Source: Pedobacter hiemivivus (GTDB lineage Bacteria; Bacteroidota; Bacteroidia; Sphingobacteriales; Sphingobacteriaceae). From it: DNA of 64,000 nt. Shown here in pieces: positions 18,370 to 26,705 of the stretch. A program made the position numbers and the translations under genes. The stretch covers positions 1 through 64,000 of the forward strand of contig NZ_SJSM01000017.1 in assembly GCF_004331685.1 (NCBI RefSeq). Reading direction: 5' to 3'. Under the pieces are notes generated by a model. That model had not been told where the DNA came from. It did not search any database and was given only the letters and a program-made list of their open reading frames with translations. Each line of letters starts with the position of its first letter. Position 1 is the first letter of the stretch.

Positions 18370-19274
18370 TAAAAGTATCCTCCCTTTTTGCGGTCTTCCA
18401 TAGCAGCTTCCGAAACTTTATCGTCCATGCGGGCACCTCGTTCACTAATTTTTGATGCGCTGATTTCTTCAATGATTATATCAATCTGATCAGCATCAGA
18501 TTCAACAGCTGCAGTACAACTCATATCACCAACAGTACGGAACCTCACTTTTTTGTGTTCAATAATATCCTCTTCATCCATATTTAAAAATGGAGAAGCT
18601 GCCATTAACTGTCCATTACGTGTGATTACATCTCTGTAATGTGCAAAATAGATAGAAGGTAAACCGATATTTTCTCTTTTGATATAGTTCCAAACATCAA
18701 GCTCGGTCCAATTACTGATTGGAAATACCCGTACATTCTCGCCTTTATGAATTCGACCATTGTAAATGTTCCATAACTCGGGGCGCTGACGCTTAGGGTC
18801 CCACTGACCAAACTCGTCTCTTACCGAAAAAATACGTTCCTTGGCGCGTGCTTTTTCTTCATCTCTTCTGGCACCACCAATACAGGCATCAAAACCATGC
18901 AGCGCGATGGTGTCTAAAAGAGTAACGGTTTGTAGCGCATTTCTGCTGGCATTTTTACCGGTCTGTTCCACAACCTTTCCTTGATCAATGGATTCCTGAA
19001 CACTACCTACAATGAGTTTTTCGCCCAATCGTTGCACCATTTCATCACGGTAAGTAATGGTTTCTTCGAAGTTATGCCCAGTATCTATGTGTACCAGCGG
19101 AAAAGGAAACTTACCTGGTCTGAAAGCCTTTTCAGCTAAACGCACCAATGTAATAGAATCCTTACCTCCTGAAAACAGTAAGGCCGGTTTTTCAAATTGC
19201 CCTGCAACCTCACGTAATATGTGAATCGCCTCGGCCTCTAATTCGTCTAAATAATCTAAATTATACTTACTCAT
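18369..19274 (-). CDS. cysD: Sulfate adenylyltransferase subunit 2
   Basis: The catalytic ATP-pyrophosphatase-fold subunit of ATP sulfurylase. It carries the PP-loop motif FSGGKDSITLVRLAEKAF (about residues 43-60), followed by HIDTGHNFEET and the arginine-rich GGARRDEEKARAKERIFS segment. I use the ATG at 19274 (MSKYNLDYLDELEAEAIHIL, 301 residues), which gives the usual CysD N-terminus; the TTG four codons upstream lies next to the cysH stop. The C-terminus RKKGGYF is typical for the family. Confidence 0.96.
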   Translation of the reverse strand: MSKYNLDYLDELEAEAIHILREVAGQFEKPALLFSGGKDSITLVRLAEKAFRPGKFPFPLVHIDTGHNFEETITYRDEMVQRLGEKLIVGSVQESIDQGKVVEQTGKNASRNALQTVTLLDTIALHGFDACIGGARRDEEKARAKERIFSVRDEFGQWDPKRQRPELWNIYNGRIHKGENVRVFPISNWTELDVWNYIKRENIGLPSIYFAHYRDVITRNGQLMAASPFLNMDEEDIIEHKKVRFRTVGDMSCTAAVESDADQIDIIIEEISASKISERGARMDDKVSEAAMEDRKKGGYF

Positions 19275-19286
19275 ATCCTGTTGCAA

Positions 19287-19991
19287 TTACGTTGTGGCAT
19301 GCAAACCACATTCTTTTTTTGATTGATCTTCCCACCACCAACGGCCGGCCCTAAAATCCTCACCCTCACTAACCGCCCTTGTACAAGGTGCACAACCTAT
19401 ACTTGGGAATCCCTTATCGTGTAAGGTATTGTAAACAATATTATTCTCTTCTATATACGCCTTCACTTCTTCCAGAGACCAGAAAAATATCGGGTGAAAT
19501 TTGATCAACTGGTTTTGTTCATCCCATTCCAGGTTAGACATATCGTGTCTGTTTACAGATTGTTCTGACCTGATTCCAGTAACCCATAGATCATTTCCTT
19601 TTAAAGCTCTCTTTAAAGGCTCCAGCTTGCGAATCCCGCAGCATTCTTTTCTATTCTCTACAGACTCATAAAAGCTGCTTGGTCCTTTTTTATTCACCAT
19701 TGCCTGTACAGCCTCGGTATCGGGGAAATAAGCTTTTATGGGTTTATTATAAATTTCTAAAGTACGGTTCCATACATAGTATGTTTCCGGAAATAACCTA
19801 CCGGTTTCTAGTGTAAAAACTTCAATTGGGATATCATTGGCAAAAATCATGTGTGTAATTACCTGATCTTCCCACCCAAAACTTGTAGAAAAAACAATCT
19901 TTCCCGGATATTGATCTGCAAAAAATTGCAAGGCAGCTACCGGATCAAGACCCTTAATTTTTTCGGCTATTTCTGCTAATTTTTCCTTCAT
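19287..19991 (-). CDS. cysH: Assimilatory adenylyl-sulfate (APS) reductase
   Basis: Reduces activated sulfate to sulfite with thioredoxin as electron donor. The 234-residue protein has the PP-loop-like start FSTSFGWEDQVITHMI and the C-terminal redox motif ECGLH. It contains both cysteine pairs that ligate a 4Fe-4S cluster in APS reductases (KECCGIRKLEPL and GCAPCTRAV), so the substrate should be APS rather than PAPS. That agrees with the absence of APS kinase in the operon. It lies 3 nt after the siroheme/TauE fusion gene and just before cysD. Confidence 0.95.
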   Translation of the reverse strand: MKEKLAEIAEKIKGLDPVAALQFFADQYPGKIVFSTSFGWEDQVITHMIFANDIPIEVFTLETGRLFPETYYVWNRTLEIYNKPIKAYFPDTEAVQAMVNKKGPSSFYESVENRKECCGIRKLEPLKRALKGNDLWVTGIRSEQSVNRHDMSNLEWDEQNQLIKFHPIFFWSLEEVKAYIEENNIVYNTLHDKGFPSIGCAPCTRAVSEGEDFRAGRWWWEDQSKKECGLHATT

Positions 19992-19993
19992 GA

Positions 19994-21463
19994 CTAAACT
20001 AATTTTAGGATAAAATTGATGATACTGCGCAGACTCACTAAAATCACAAGAACTCCAACTGAAACCATAATAGTTTTAGCAGATATCTTATTGGAAACTT
20101 TTGCTGCTATTGGCGATGCCAGTGCACTTCCAATAACCAAACCTGCAACAGCTTCCCAATGTGCACCATTTAACATGGTGATAAAGGTTAAAGAGCTCAT
20201 CAATGCAATAAAAAAGCGAGTAATCTTTACGGTCCCTAAAGAGAACCTGGCATTTCTTCCCCCAGCAATTAAGCTAGACAATACAATTGAACCCCAGCCT
20301 CCGCCGCCAACAGCATCTATAAAACCTCCAAATAACCCCAATAACGAGATTTTTTTTATTTTCCCATTTTGGACTGCTTTTTTACGGTTGACCTGATAAG
20401 CCTTAGATAATATTACGCAGCCTAGTATTAAGGTGTATAAAGAAACAACTGGTTTGGTATAATTACTATAATGCTCTAATGAAGACAACAAATAAGCACC
20501 TGTTACTGCGCCAATAATACCAGGGATCAATAATAGCTTAAACAATTTCCAGTTTACGTTACCAAAACGATAATGCATCCACCCGGCAATCCCATTGCTT
20601 AAAATCTCTGATAAATGTACACCCATACTTGCCGAAGCCGGGGGAACACCCATGGCTAAAGAAAATGAAGTGCTGGTTACGCCATACGACATACCTATTG
20701 CGCCATCAATCATGGCAAAAATAAATCCACCAATTAAAAACCAATAAAACATTGGATTAAGGTTGGCAATATAAGTCTGAAACTCGGGTTCTTTGTGCCA
20801 AAAAACAGCTACTACTATAGCAAATGAAAATACAATAGCCGACCAGATTAACCATTTCAAATTAGCTCTGCTAGTCCGCTCTCCTTTACCATCAACCAAT
20901 GACGAAGTTACTGCATTTAGCTTTTTAACTTTCGCAGCAAAATCTCCGTTCAGCGTATTTCTAAGCGCCTGCATATTTTGCAGCGTATCATTTATTTCTT
21001 CTGGTAAACTGTCATTTAGTACCTCCTTTAACCTTTTTGCAATGGTAGGAGATTTTCCATTTGTAGATATTGCTATTTTAAGATCGCCCTTTTTTACAAT
21101 AGAACCTAAGTAAAAATTGCATAGATCTGGCTTATCGGCAAAGTTGACCAGCAAATTCCTACGGTCGGCTTCTTCCCTGATCTGTTGGTTGAGTTCGTCG
21201 TTATTTGTAGCCGCAACAACCAGGTCAACACCATCAAGGTCAGAAGGATCAAATTCACGTGTTAAAATGCTCAGCCTTTCATGCTTTTCTGCAAGCTGCT
21301 TCACCCCTGGTAAAACCTCCAAAGCAATAACAGTTACATTTGCTTCAGGACTATTACCAAGTATTGCTGTTAATTTCTCGAGACCCACAGGTCCCGCACC
21401 CACCAATAGCGTATGTATGGAGTTCAATTTAATGAAGACAGGAAATAACTGGTTGCCTTCCAT
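19994..21463 (-). CDS. Siroheme synthase (precorrin-2 dehydrogenase/ferrochelatase) fused to a TauE/SafE transporter
   Basis: A 489-residue two-part protein. Residues about 1-190 are a CysG-N/Met8-like domain: LLVGAGPVGLEKL NAD-binding loop, VVAATNNDELNQ, NFADKPDLCNFYLGS with the aspartate used for both dehydrogenation and iron insertion, and AISTNGKSPTIAKRLKE. After a linker, residues about 205-489 form a TauE/SafE (TSUP) membrane domain with around eight TM helices, including GAIGMSYGVTSTSF and FGGFIDAVGGGGWGS. The enzyme half supplies siroheme for the sulfite reductase of the same operon. The membrane half probably moves sulfate, sulfite or an organosulfonate. The frame is continuous and both halves have full length, so this is a real fusion. 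Confidence 0.92.
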   Translation of the reverse strand: MEGNQLFPVFIKLNSIHTLLVGAGPVGLEKLTAILGNSPEANVTVIALEVLPGVKQLAEKHERLSILTREFDPSDLDGVDLVVAATNNDELNQQIREEADRRNLLVNFADKPDLCNFYLGSIVKKGDLKIAISTNGKSPTIAKRLKEVLNDSLPEEINDTLQNMQALRNTLNGDFAAKVKKLNAVTSSLVDGKGERTSRANLKWLIWSAIVFSFAIVVAVFWHKEPEFQTYIANLNPMFYWFLIGGFIFAMIDGAIGMSYGVTSTSFSLAMGVPPASASMGVHLSEILSNGIAGWMHYRFGNVNWKLFKLLLIPGIIGAVTGAYLLSSLEHYSNYTKPVVSLYTLILGCVILSKAYQVNRKKAVQNGKIKKISLLGLFGGFIDAVGGGGWGSIVLSSLIAGGRNARFSLGTVKITRFFIALMSSLTFITMLNGAHWEAVAGLVIGSALASPIAAKVSNKISAKTIMVSVGVLVILVSLRSIINFILKLV

Positions 21464-21468
21464 AAAAA

Positions 21469-22254
21469 CTACAGTTCTTCTTTAAGTGCCTGATAAAAAT
21501 CCTTGATGGGTTGAAACGAAGGATGCAAGGAAACCACCTCACCAAAAATAAGTAAAGCCGGAGCTTTAATACCTTTCTCTTCCACCAGCTCTACAATTGT
21601 ATCCACTACGCCAATGGCCAACTTCTCATTTTCGGTTGAACCACTTTGAATCGCCGCAACTGGCAGTTGATGTTTGCCTTCGTTTTGAAATAACTTAACA
21701 ATCTCCTTCAGCTTGCCCAACCCCATTAATACCACTACCGTTGCTTTTGAACGCGCAGCTTCATACAAATCGTTAGAGATCTGGCCCGAAGCAGTAGTTC
21801 CAGTAACTACCCAAAAGCTTTCGCTTAAACCACGGTGTGTTACCGGAATTTGTTGCAAGCCCGGTACCGAAATAGAACTCGATAAACCAGGGATCACCGA
21901 AACCGGGATGCTATATCCTGCTGCAAAATCCAATTCTTCATATCCTCGGCCAAATACAAAAGGATCTCCACCTTTTAAACGAACTACATGACCATAGTTA
22001 AGTGCATAATCCACCATTAATTTGTTGATGGCCTCCTGACCATAAGAATGCTCTCCTGATCTTTTACCTACATATACTTTAATGGCATTAGGATTAGCAA
22101 AATCTAAAACCCCTTCGTTCACCAATGCATCATATAAAACAACATCTGCTGTTTTAAGGGCATTGGCACCTTTCATGGTAATTAGTTCGGGATCACCCGG
22201 ACCAGCACCAACAAGTGTTATTTTTGGTTCTTTATTCTTAATTTGAGTGATCAT
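21469..22254 (-). CDS. cobA: Uroporphyrinogen-III C-methyltransferase
   Basis: SAM-dependent methylation of uroporphyrinogen III to precorrin-2, the entry to siroheme. The 261-residue protein has the family motifs LVGAGPGDPELITMKG (about 14-29), the VLYDALV segment, KRSGEHSYGQEAIN, RLKGGDPFVFGRGYEE and the VTHRGLS segment. Its start overlaps the sulfite reductase stop by 17 nt and the fusion protein follows 5 nt later. Together with the fusion's enzyme half it completes siroheme synthesis within the operon. Confidence 0.96.
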   Translation of the reverse strand: MITQIKNKEPKITLVGAGPGDPELITMKGANALKTADVVLYDALVNEGVLDFANPNAIKVYVGKRSGEHSYGQEAINKLMVDYALNYGHVVRLKGGDPFVFGRGYEELDFAAGYSIPVSVIPGLSSSISVPGLQQIPVTHRGLSESFWVVTGTTASGQISNDLYEAARSKATVVVLMGLGKLKEIVKLFQNEGKHQLPVAAIQSGSTENEKLAIGVVDTIVELVEEKGIKAPALLIFGEVVSLHPSFQPIKDFYQALKEEL

Positions 22255-24343
22255 TGAATTGCTCCTCTCTTTTAGCTTTCATTTGATTATAGAATTTATC
22301 AACCGCATTTAAGTAAACCGTTGCAAATTCTTTAGTAGGTTCATTTTTATTGATTTGAAGTACCAGGTCGTTAAATGTACCTTCCAGTTCTACTTCACCT
22401 GTAGCTACGTAGTTGTTATCAAACTCGCGGATGATACCAATTTGTGTACTGCTGTTCACACCTTTATCTAATAGCAATGCTTTTGCGGTACTTACAAATA
22501 CCGCATAGCTATGGTATATCGCATCAGACCAAGCTTCGGCTTCAAAAGAGGCTTTTGCCCAATCTAATTTCTCTTCTGCCTCAAGTAGTAAGGTAGCTAC
22601 TAAGTCTATCACCACACCGGCGCACTCACCCACCCCTATGGCTGGTATAAATATTCCTTCATGGCCCCAATCTACAAATTCTTCATCTTTTAAATTGGTT
22701 AAATCAGCCAAAGGCTTTAACATCTGATAAAAATAATCTTTACCCTTTCTGTCGTAATACTGATGGAATGTTTCCTCCTTTTCAGCATTGGCGCTAAAAT
22801 CATTCAAGATTGTTCTCAACACATCAGTGGCACGTTTGGATGGTGCTTTAATTACACGTTCAGCTACCCTTCCTGCTCCATCTCCAATAGTACCACCACC
22901 AAGCATCACTTGTACAGCTGGTACAACTTTGCCATTCGCTTTTACCGAACTACCATGAAAACCAATATGAGCCAAGCCGTGCTGTCCACAGGAGTTCATA
23001 CATCCACTGATTTTTATTTTGATGTCTTTATCATAAATCAACTCTGGATATTCTTCATAAATAACATCTTCCAAAGCAACAGAAAGCGACATACTGTTAG
23101 AGATACCTAAGTTACAGGTATCCGTCCCCGGGCAAGTGGTTACATCACCTACGCCATCAAAGCCTGGTTTTGCAAAACCCAATTCGTTCAATGCAACGTA
23201 CAAAGAAGGCAATGCCCCTGCGCTCACAAACTTTAGCATTAAGCCTTGATTTTGAGTAACACGAATCTCATCAGCAGCGTAAGGACTTATCGCATCAACC
23301 AATTTACGAGCAAGCTCAGTCGGGATATCTCCTTTAGTTACTTTAATATATATGGCGTAAAAACCCTCTTGTTTTTGCGCAACAACGTTTGTTGCACGCC
23401 AGTGTTTATAATCTATCGCATTAACCACCTCGTCTAAAGCTGGATAATCAATTAGTTCGGGTATTTGTGGTTGTGGGACAGCGTCTCGATCTATTTTAAA
23501 GGACTTTACTTTATTAGCAATACGTTCTTCTTCAATCAGTCTTAATACTTCTTCTAACCCAAGTTTCTGAACCAAATATTTTAAGCGGGCCTTATTTCTA
23601 TTCGCTCTTTCACCATAACGATCAAACACTCTTAAAACAGATTCTGCATATGGAATGATCTGGTCTTCATGTAAAAACTCGTGAACCAACTCCGCTAAGA
23701 AAGGTTGAGCTCCTAAGCCACCACCTAATAGTACTTTAAAACCACGTTCTCCCTGCTCATTGATTTTAGGAATAAAACCAAGGTCATGGATATAACTATA
23801 TGCAGTGTCCCTTTCATCAGAAGAAAAAGAAAACTTAATCTTCCTACCCATTTCCTGGCAAATCGGATTCCGCAAAAAGTAGGTAAAGAAAGCATGTGCA
23901 TAAGGTGAAACATCGAAAGGTTCGTTCGGATTAATCCCAGCATCTGGAGATGAGGTTACGTTACGAACCGTATTTCCACATGCCTCACGGATTGTTACAT
24001 CGTCACGTTGCAATTCTTCCCATAGTTGCGGTGTCCTGTCCAGGCTCACATAGTGAATCTGAATATCCTGGCGAGTGGTAAGGTGCAAGTTTTTGCTTGC
24101 ATATTCATCAGATACATCAGATATACGAAGCAATTGTTTAAACGTCACCTTTCCAAATGGCAATTTAATACGCACCATTTGTACCCCGGGCTGTCTTTGT
24201 CCGTAAACCCCACGTGCTAAACGTAGACTCCTAAATTTTTCATCATGGATTTTACCTTCGCGAAATTCCCTGATCTTTTTTTCAAGATCAATAATGTCTT
24301 TTTCGACAATTGGGTTCTCTAACTCTGTCCTAAAACTTTGCAT
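22238..24343 (-). CDS. Siroheme-dependent sulfite (nitrite) reductase with C-terminal HEPN-like extension
   Basis: Six-electron reduction of sulfite to sulfide. From ATG at 24343 (MQSFRTELENPIVEKDIIDL) it has 701 residues. Two ferredoxin-like/siroheme half-domains are seen; the 4Fe-4S/siroheme ligands lie in TCPGTDTCNLG (C-x5-C) and SGCMNSCGQHG (C-x3-C). After about residue 560 comes an alpha-helical extension (EEKLDWAKASFEAEAWSDAIYHSYAVFVSTAKALLLD) resembling HEPN-type helices. An in-frame TTG at 24412 is rejected because the extra codons run through a terminator hairpin. Context (siroheme genes, cysHDN) makes sulfite the substrate. It is the first structural gene of the operon and lies directly behind a leader ORF and attenuator. 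Confidence 0.94.
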   Translation of the reverse strand: MQSFRTELENPIVEKDIIDLEKKIREFREGKIHDEKFRSLRLARGVYGQRQPGVQMVRIKLPFGKVTFKQLLRISDVSDEYASKNLHLTTRQDIQIHYVSLDRTPQLWEELQRDDVTIREACGNTVRNVTSSPDAGINPNEPFDVSPYAHAFFTYFLRNPICQEMGRKIKFSFSSDERDTAYSYIHDLGFIPKINEQGERGFKVLLGGGLGAQPFLAELVHEFLHEDQIIPYAESVLRVFDRYGERANRNKARLKYLVQKLGLEEVLRLIEEERIANKVKSFKIDRDAVPQPQIPELIDYPALDEVVNAIDYKHWRATNVVAQKQEGFYAIYIKVTKGDIPTELARKLVDAISPYAADEIRVTQNQGLMLKFVSAGALPSLYVALNELGFAKPGFDGVGDVTTCPGTDTCNLGISNSMSLSVALEDVIYEEYPELIYDKDIKIKISGCMNSCGQHGLAHIGFHGSSVKANGKVVPAVQVMLGGGTIGDGAGRVAERVIKAPSKRATDVLRTILNDFSANAEKEETFHQYYDRKGKDYFYQMLKPLADLTNLKDEEFVDWGHEGIFIPAIGVGECAGVVIDLVATLLLEAEEKLDWAKASFEAEAWSDAIYHSYAVFVSTAKALLLDKGVNSSTQIGIIREFDNNYVATGEVELEGTFNDLVLQINKNEPTKEFATVYLNAVDKFYNQMKAKREEQFNDHSN

Positions 24344-24359
24344 ACTTTTGGTCTTATTT

Positions 24360-24396
24360 AAAAAAAGCTCCTCTGTCTGTAAGACCGGAGAAGCTT
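24360..24396 (-). terminator. Attenuator-type terminator before the sulfite reductase start
   Basis: On the minus strand AAGCTTCTC (24396-24388) pairs with GAGGAGCTT (24373-24365), capped by GTCT/AGAC, and is followed by seven T residues (24366-24360). It ends only 17 nt before the ATG at 24343, so it must act as a conditional terminator. A competing pairing is possible between CAACAGC (24467-24461), inside the leader ORF, and GCTGTTG (24416-24410), just after it. TGAGAC immediately after that can also pair with GTCTTA of the terminator. Confidence 0.75.
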
Positions 24397-24424
24397 CAAT
24401 ATCATGTCTCAACAGCCTATAATC

Positions 24425-24481
24425 TTACCTAATACATGCTTGCATGTTCAGATAAATAGTGCTGTTGTTAGTTTTGTTCAT
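24425..24481 (-). CDS. Leader peptide of the sulfate-assimilation operon (18 aa)
   Basis: A short ORF lies between the promoter and the attenuator: ATG at 24481, TAA at 24427-24425, product MNKTNNSTIYLNMQACIR. The single Cys codon is third from the end. Ribosomes on it would mask CAACAGC (24467-24461), whose partner lies just downstream of the stop, so translation can control folding. The -7-like TATATTTG ends only 4 nt before the ATG, which would make the message almost leaderless. It resembles the second leader ORF in the window (50378) in having A-C-[T/-]-x-R near the Cys codon. Expression is inferred, not shown. Confidence 0.55.
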   Translation of the reverse strand: MNKTNNSTIYLNMQACIR

Positions 24482-24485
24482 AAAG

Positions 24486-24527
24486 CAAATATATAAAGTA
24501 TACAGGACTTGTAGTATATATTTCAAA
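24486..24527 (-). promoter_or_regulatory. Candidate promoter of the sulfate-assimilation operon
   Basis: The minus strand carries TATATTTG (24493-24486), a perfect -7 box, 4 nt before the leader ATG. The nearest TTTG (24527-24524) is 30 nt upstream of it, longer than the usual 18-19. A weaker -7-like TATACTTT (24502-24495) lies 21 nt from that TTTG. The exact start is thus uncertain: either a nearly leaderless transcript or a 10-nt leader. Confidence 0.5.
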
Positions 24528-24621
24528 AAATAACATTTAAAATGTTTAATTTCAGCTACTTAATTTACAATCCGCAGATAAACAAACAAGTACTATCCTA
24601 AAATTTTGTATTTTTAACCTG

Positions 24622-25320
24622 ATGACATTTGCAGATAAAGCTATCCTTTTCAATAAAAATCTAAAATATACAGGTCCCCCCTTGCCTCGGGGTATCCGGA
24701 TTATGAATCCTTTTACAGAATTTGAACAAACAATGGAAATCGTTGAAAGTTTCTATCAAAAGTACTGCAACGACAATAACCCAAGACATCTCATTCTGGG
24801 CATTAATCCAAGTAGACTTGGAGCTGGATTAACAGGTATACCATTTACAGACCCCAAAAGGCTAAAGAGCGAGTGTCATATCAAATACGAAGGGAGAATA
24901 ACACATGAACTCTCTTCTGTTTTTATCTACGAAATGATTAAAGCCTATGGCGGTGTTGAGGCTTTTTACAAAGACTTCTATATTAACTCGCCCTCCCCGC
25001 TTGGTTTTACTTCAGTTGATAACAACGGCAAAGAAAAGAACTACAATTATTACGACAGCAAGGAACTGATCCATTCTGTTAAAGACTTTATGATTGAAAG
25101 CATCCACAAGCTCATTAAGCTCGGAGTCTACACAGACACTTGCTTTTGTTTTGGTACAGGTAAAAACGCAAAGTTTCTTAATAAACTGAACGAGGAGCAT
25201 CATTTTTTTAAAAAGATCATTGCCCTCGAACATCCAAGATTCATCATGCAATATAAAAGCTCCGAAAAGCAATTCTATATTGATAAATACATTTCAGCTT
25301 TTGACTCTGTTAGGCATTAG
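24622..25320 (+). CDS. SMUG2-type uracil-DNA glycosylase
   Basis: A 232-residue base-excision repair protein of the UDG superfamily, SMUG2/DUF4918 subfamily. Motif 1 is LILGINPSRLGAGLTGIPF (about residues 58-76), close to the GMNPGPFGMAQTGVPF type of SMUG1. Motif 2 is in ALEHPRFIMQ (about 205-214), with His and Pro in the usual positions but Arg-Phe in place of the Ser-Pro of SMUG1. To my knowledge a Pedobacter enzyme of this kind has been studied. It should remove uracil or hypoxanthine-like bases from DNA. It is divergent from the sulfur operon and shares its 200-bp upstream region. Confidence 0.88.
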   Translation: MTFADKAILFNKNLKYTGPPLPRGIRIMNPFTEFEQTMEIVESFYQKYCNDNNPRHLILGINPSRLGAGLTGIPFTDPKRLKSECHIKYEGRITHELSSVFIYEMIKAYGGVEAFYKDFYINSPSPLGFTSVDNNGKEKNYNYYDSKELIHSVKDFMIESIHKLIKLGVYTDTCFCFGTGKNAKFLNKLNEEHHFFKKIIALEHPRFIMQYKSSEKQFYIDKYISAFDSVRH

Positions 25321-25416
25321 GATCATCCGGCCTAAGCATCAGCCAATTTTAACATAACAATGTCATTTCATGTAACACTATAAACACTCTCCCATCCAAA
25401 GTGTAATTTAAATTCA

Positions 25417-26607
25417 ATGAAACGAAAAACAAACTTTTTGCCCTTTGTCGTAATCGCCATACTATTCTTTTTGATAAACAGCTATGTACTGTCAGGTATC
25501 CATACCCTCAGTACCCATCCAAACATTACGCCGGCTTTCTGGACTTTTATTGTACTTATAACTGCCGCACTTGCTTATGCCATGCAAAGAATGCGCGACA
25601 ATGGAATGGATATCTTTTTTAAAATAGCGACTCATGCTTTCCTCGTCCTCTTTGTAGCCGAACTTGTTTTTATCCTGATGTTATTGCCCGCGGATGTTTA
25701 TCGTCTATTTGCAGGCAAACCACGAAATGGATACTGGGTAGAGTTTGCCGCCTTTCTTTTTATTCTTACTATCCTGATCTTTATTTATGGCATCATCAAA
25801 GGGAAATACGCGTACCGAGTCATTAAACACACTTTATTCTTCGATGATCTTCCTCAAAGCTTTGACGGCTTTACCATCACACAAATCTCTGATGTACATG
25901 CTGGGAGCTTTCAAAACCCCAAAGCTGTACAAAGAGGTATCGATTTAATTAAGGCACAACAGTCAGACTTATTTGTTTTTACCGGAGATCTTGTGAACAA
26001 CAAAGCCGAAGAAATTAAACCTTGGATCAGTTATTTTTCACAAATAAAGGCACCATTCGGCCAGTTTTCTATACTTGGTAACCACGACTATGGAGACTAC
26101 ATTAAGTGGGAAAATGAAAGTGAAAAAAGTGCCAACTTACAGCAGTTAAAAAAGTATCACCAAGAATTGGGATTTAGGTTACTACTGGATGAACATATCA
26201 CCTTACATAAGGGTGCTGAGCAAATTACCCTGGCTGGCGTAGAAAATTGGGGTATTGGCTTTGGACAACGGGGTGACCTTAATAAAGCAATGATCAATGT
26301 GCAATCCAATGACTTCAAAATACTGTTGTCACATGACCCTACGCATTGGGATGAAGAGGTAAAAAAGCTTCCCACAAAAATACACCTAACCCTTTCCGGC
26401 CATACACATGGAATGCAGTTCGGTATCGAAGCATTGGGCATAAAGTGGAGTCCTGTTAAATATAGATATGCACATTGGGCCGGTATAGCCAGCAAAAATG
26501 GTAGATATCTGAACATCAACAGGGGCTTTGGTTTTCTGGGTTTTTCGGGGCGAATAGGCATTTGGCCTGAGATCACAGTGATTGAACTTAAAAGATCTAG
26601 CGAATAA
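25417..26607 (+). CDS. Membrane-anchored calcineurin-like metallophosphoesterase
   Basis: The 396-residue protein has about four TM helices in the first 130 residues (PFVVIAILFFLINSYVL, TFIVLITAALAYAM, FLVLFVAELVFILMLL, FLFILTILIFIYGII). A metallophosphoesterase domain follows with all metal-binding blocks: DVHAG, GDLVNN, GNHDYGD and LSGHTHGMQFG. It resembles YkuE/YaeI-type enzymes that act on nucleotide or lipid phosphates at the membrane. Substrate unknown. It lies on its own transcript 96 nt after the glycosylase gene. Confidence 0.9.
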   Translation: MKRKTNFLPFVVIAILFFLINSYVLSGIHTLSTHPNITPAFWTFIVLITAALAYAMQRMRDNGMDIFFKIATHAFLVLFVAELVFILMLLPADVYRLFAGKPRNGYWVEFAAFLFILTILIFIYGIIKGKYAYRVIKHTLFFDDLPQSFDGFTITQISDVHAGSFQNPKAVQRGIDLIKAQQSDLFVFTGDLVNNKAEEIKPWISYFSQIKAPFGQFSILGNHDYGDYIKWENESEKSANLQQLKKYHQELGFRLLLDEHITLHKGAEQITLAGVENWGIGFGQRGDLNKAMINVQSNDFKILLSHDPTHWDEEVKKLPTKIHLTLSGHTHGMQFGIEALGIKWSPVKYRYAHWAGIASKNGRYLNINRGFGFLGFSGRIGIWPEITVIELKRSSE

Positions 26608-26664
26608 TTTTATCATAGAAAGGTTGTTTTCTAACAAAATCAATTTTCGATTGTTTAAATTCTA

Positions 26665-26694
26665 TACTTTTGCATGGTAGAGTATAATTATACT
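26665..26694 (+). promoter_or_regulatory. Promoter -7 box and palindrome before the CDP-alcohol transferase gene
   Basis: TACTTTTG at 26665-26672 matches the TAnnTTTG -7 box; no convincing TTTG lies at the right distance upstream. The 14-bp perfect palindrome AGTATAATTATACT (26681-26694) covers about +5 to +18 of the predicted transcript, so it may be an operator or a 5' UTR hairpin. Confidence 0.45.
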
Positions 26695-26705
26695 ACAAGG
26701 CCTTA

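Noticed and set aside
24398..24620. SAM or other known riboswitch upstream of the sulfite reductase gene
   Set aside because: I looked for the S-box and related cores and found none. The terminator is present, but the upstream part is better explained by a short ORF and simple complementary segments.
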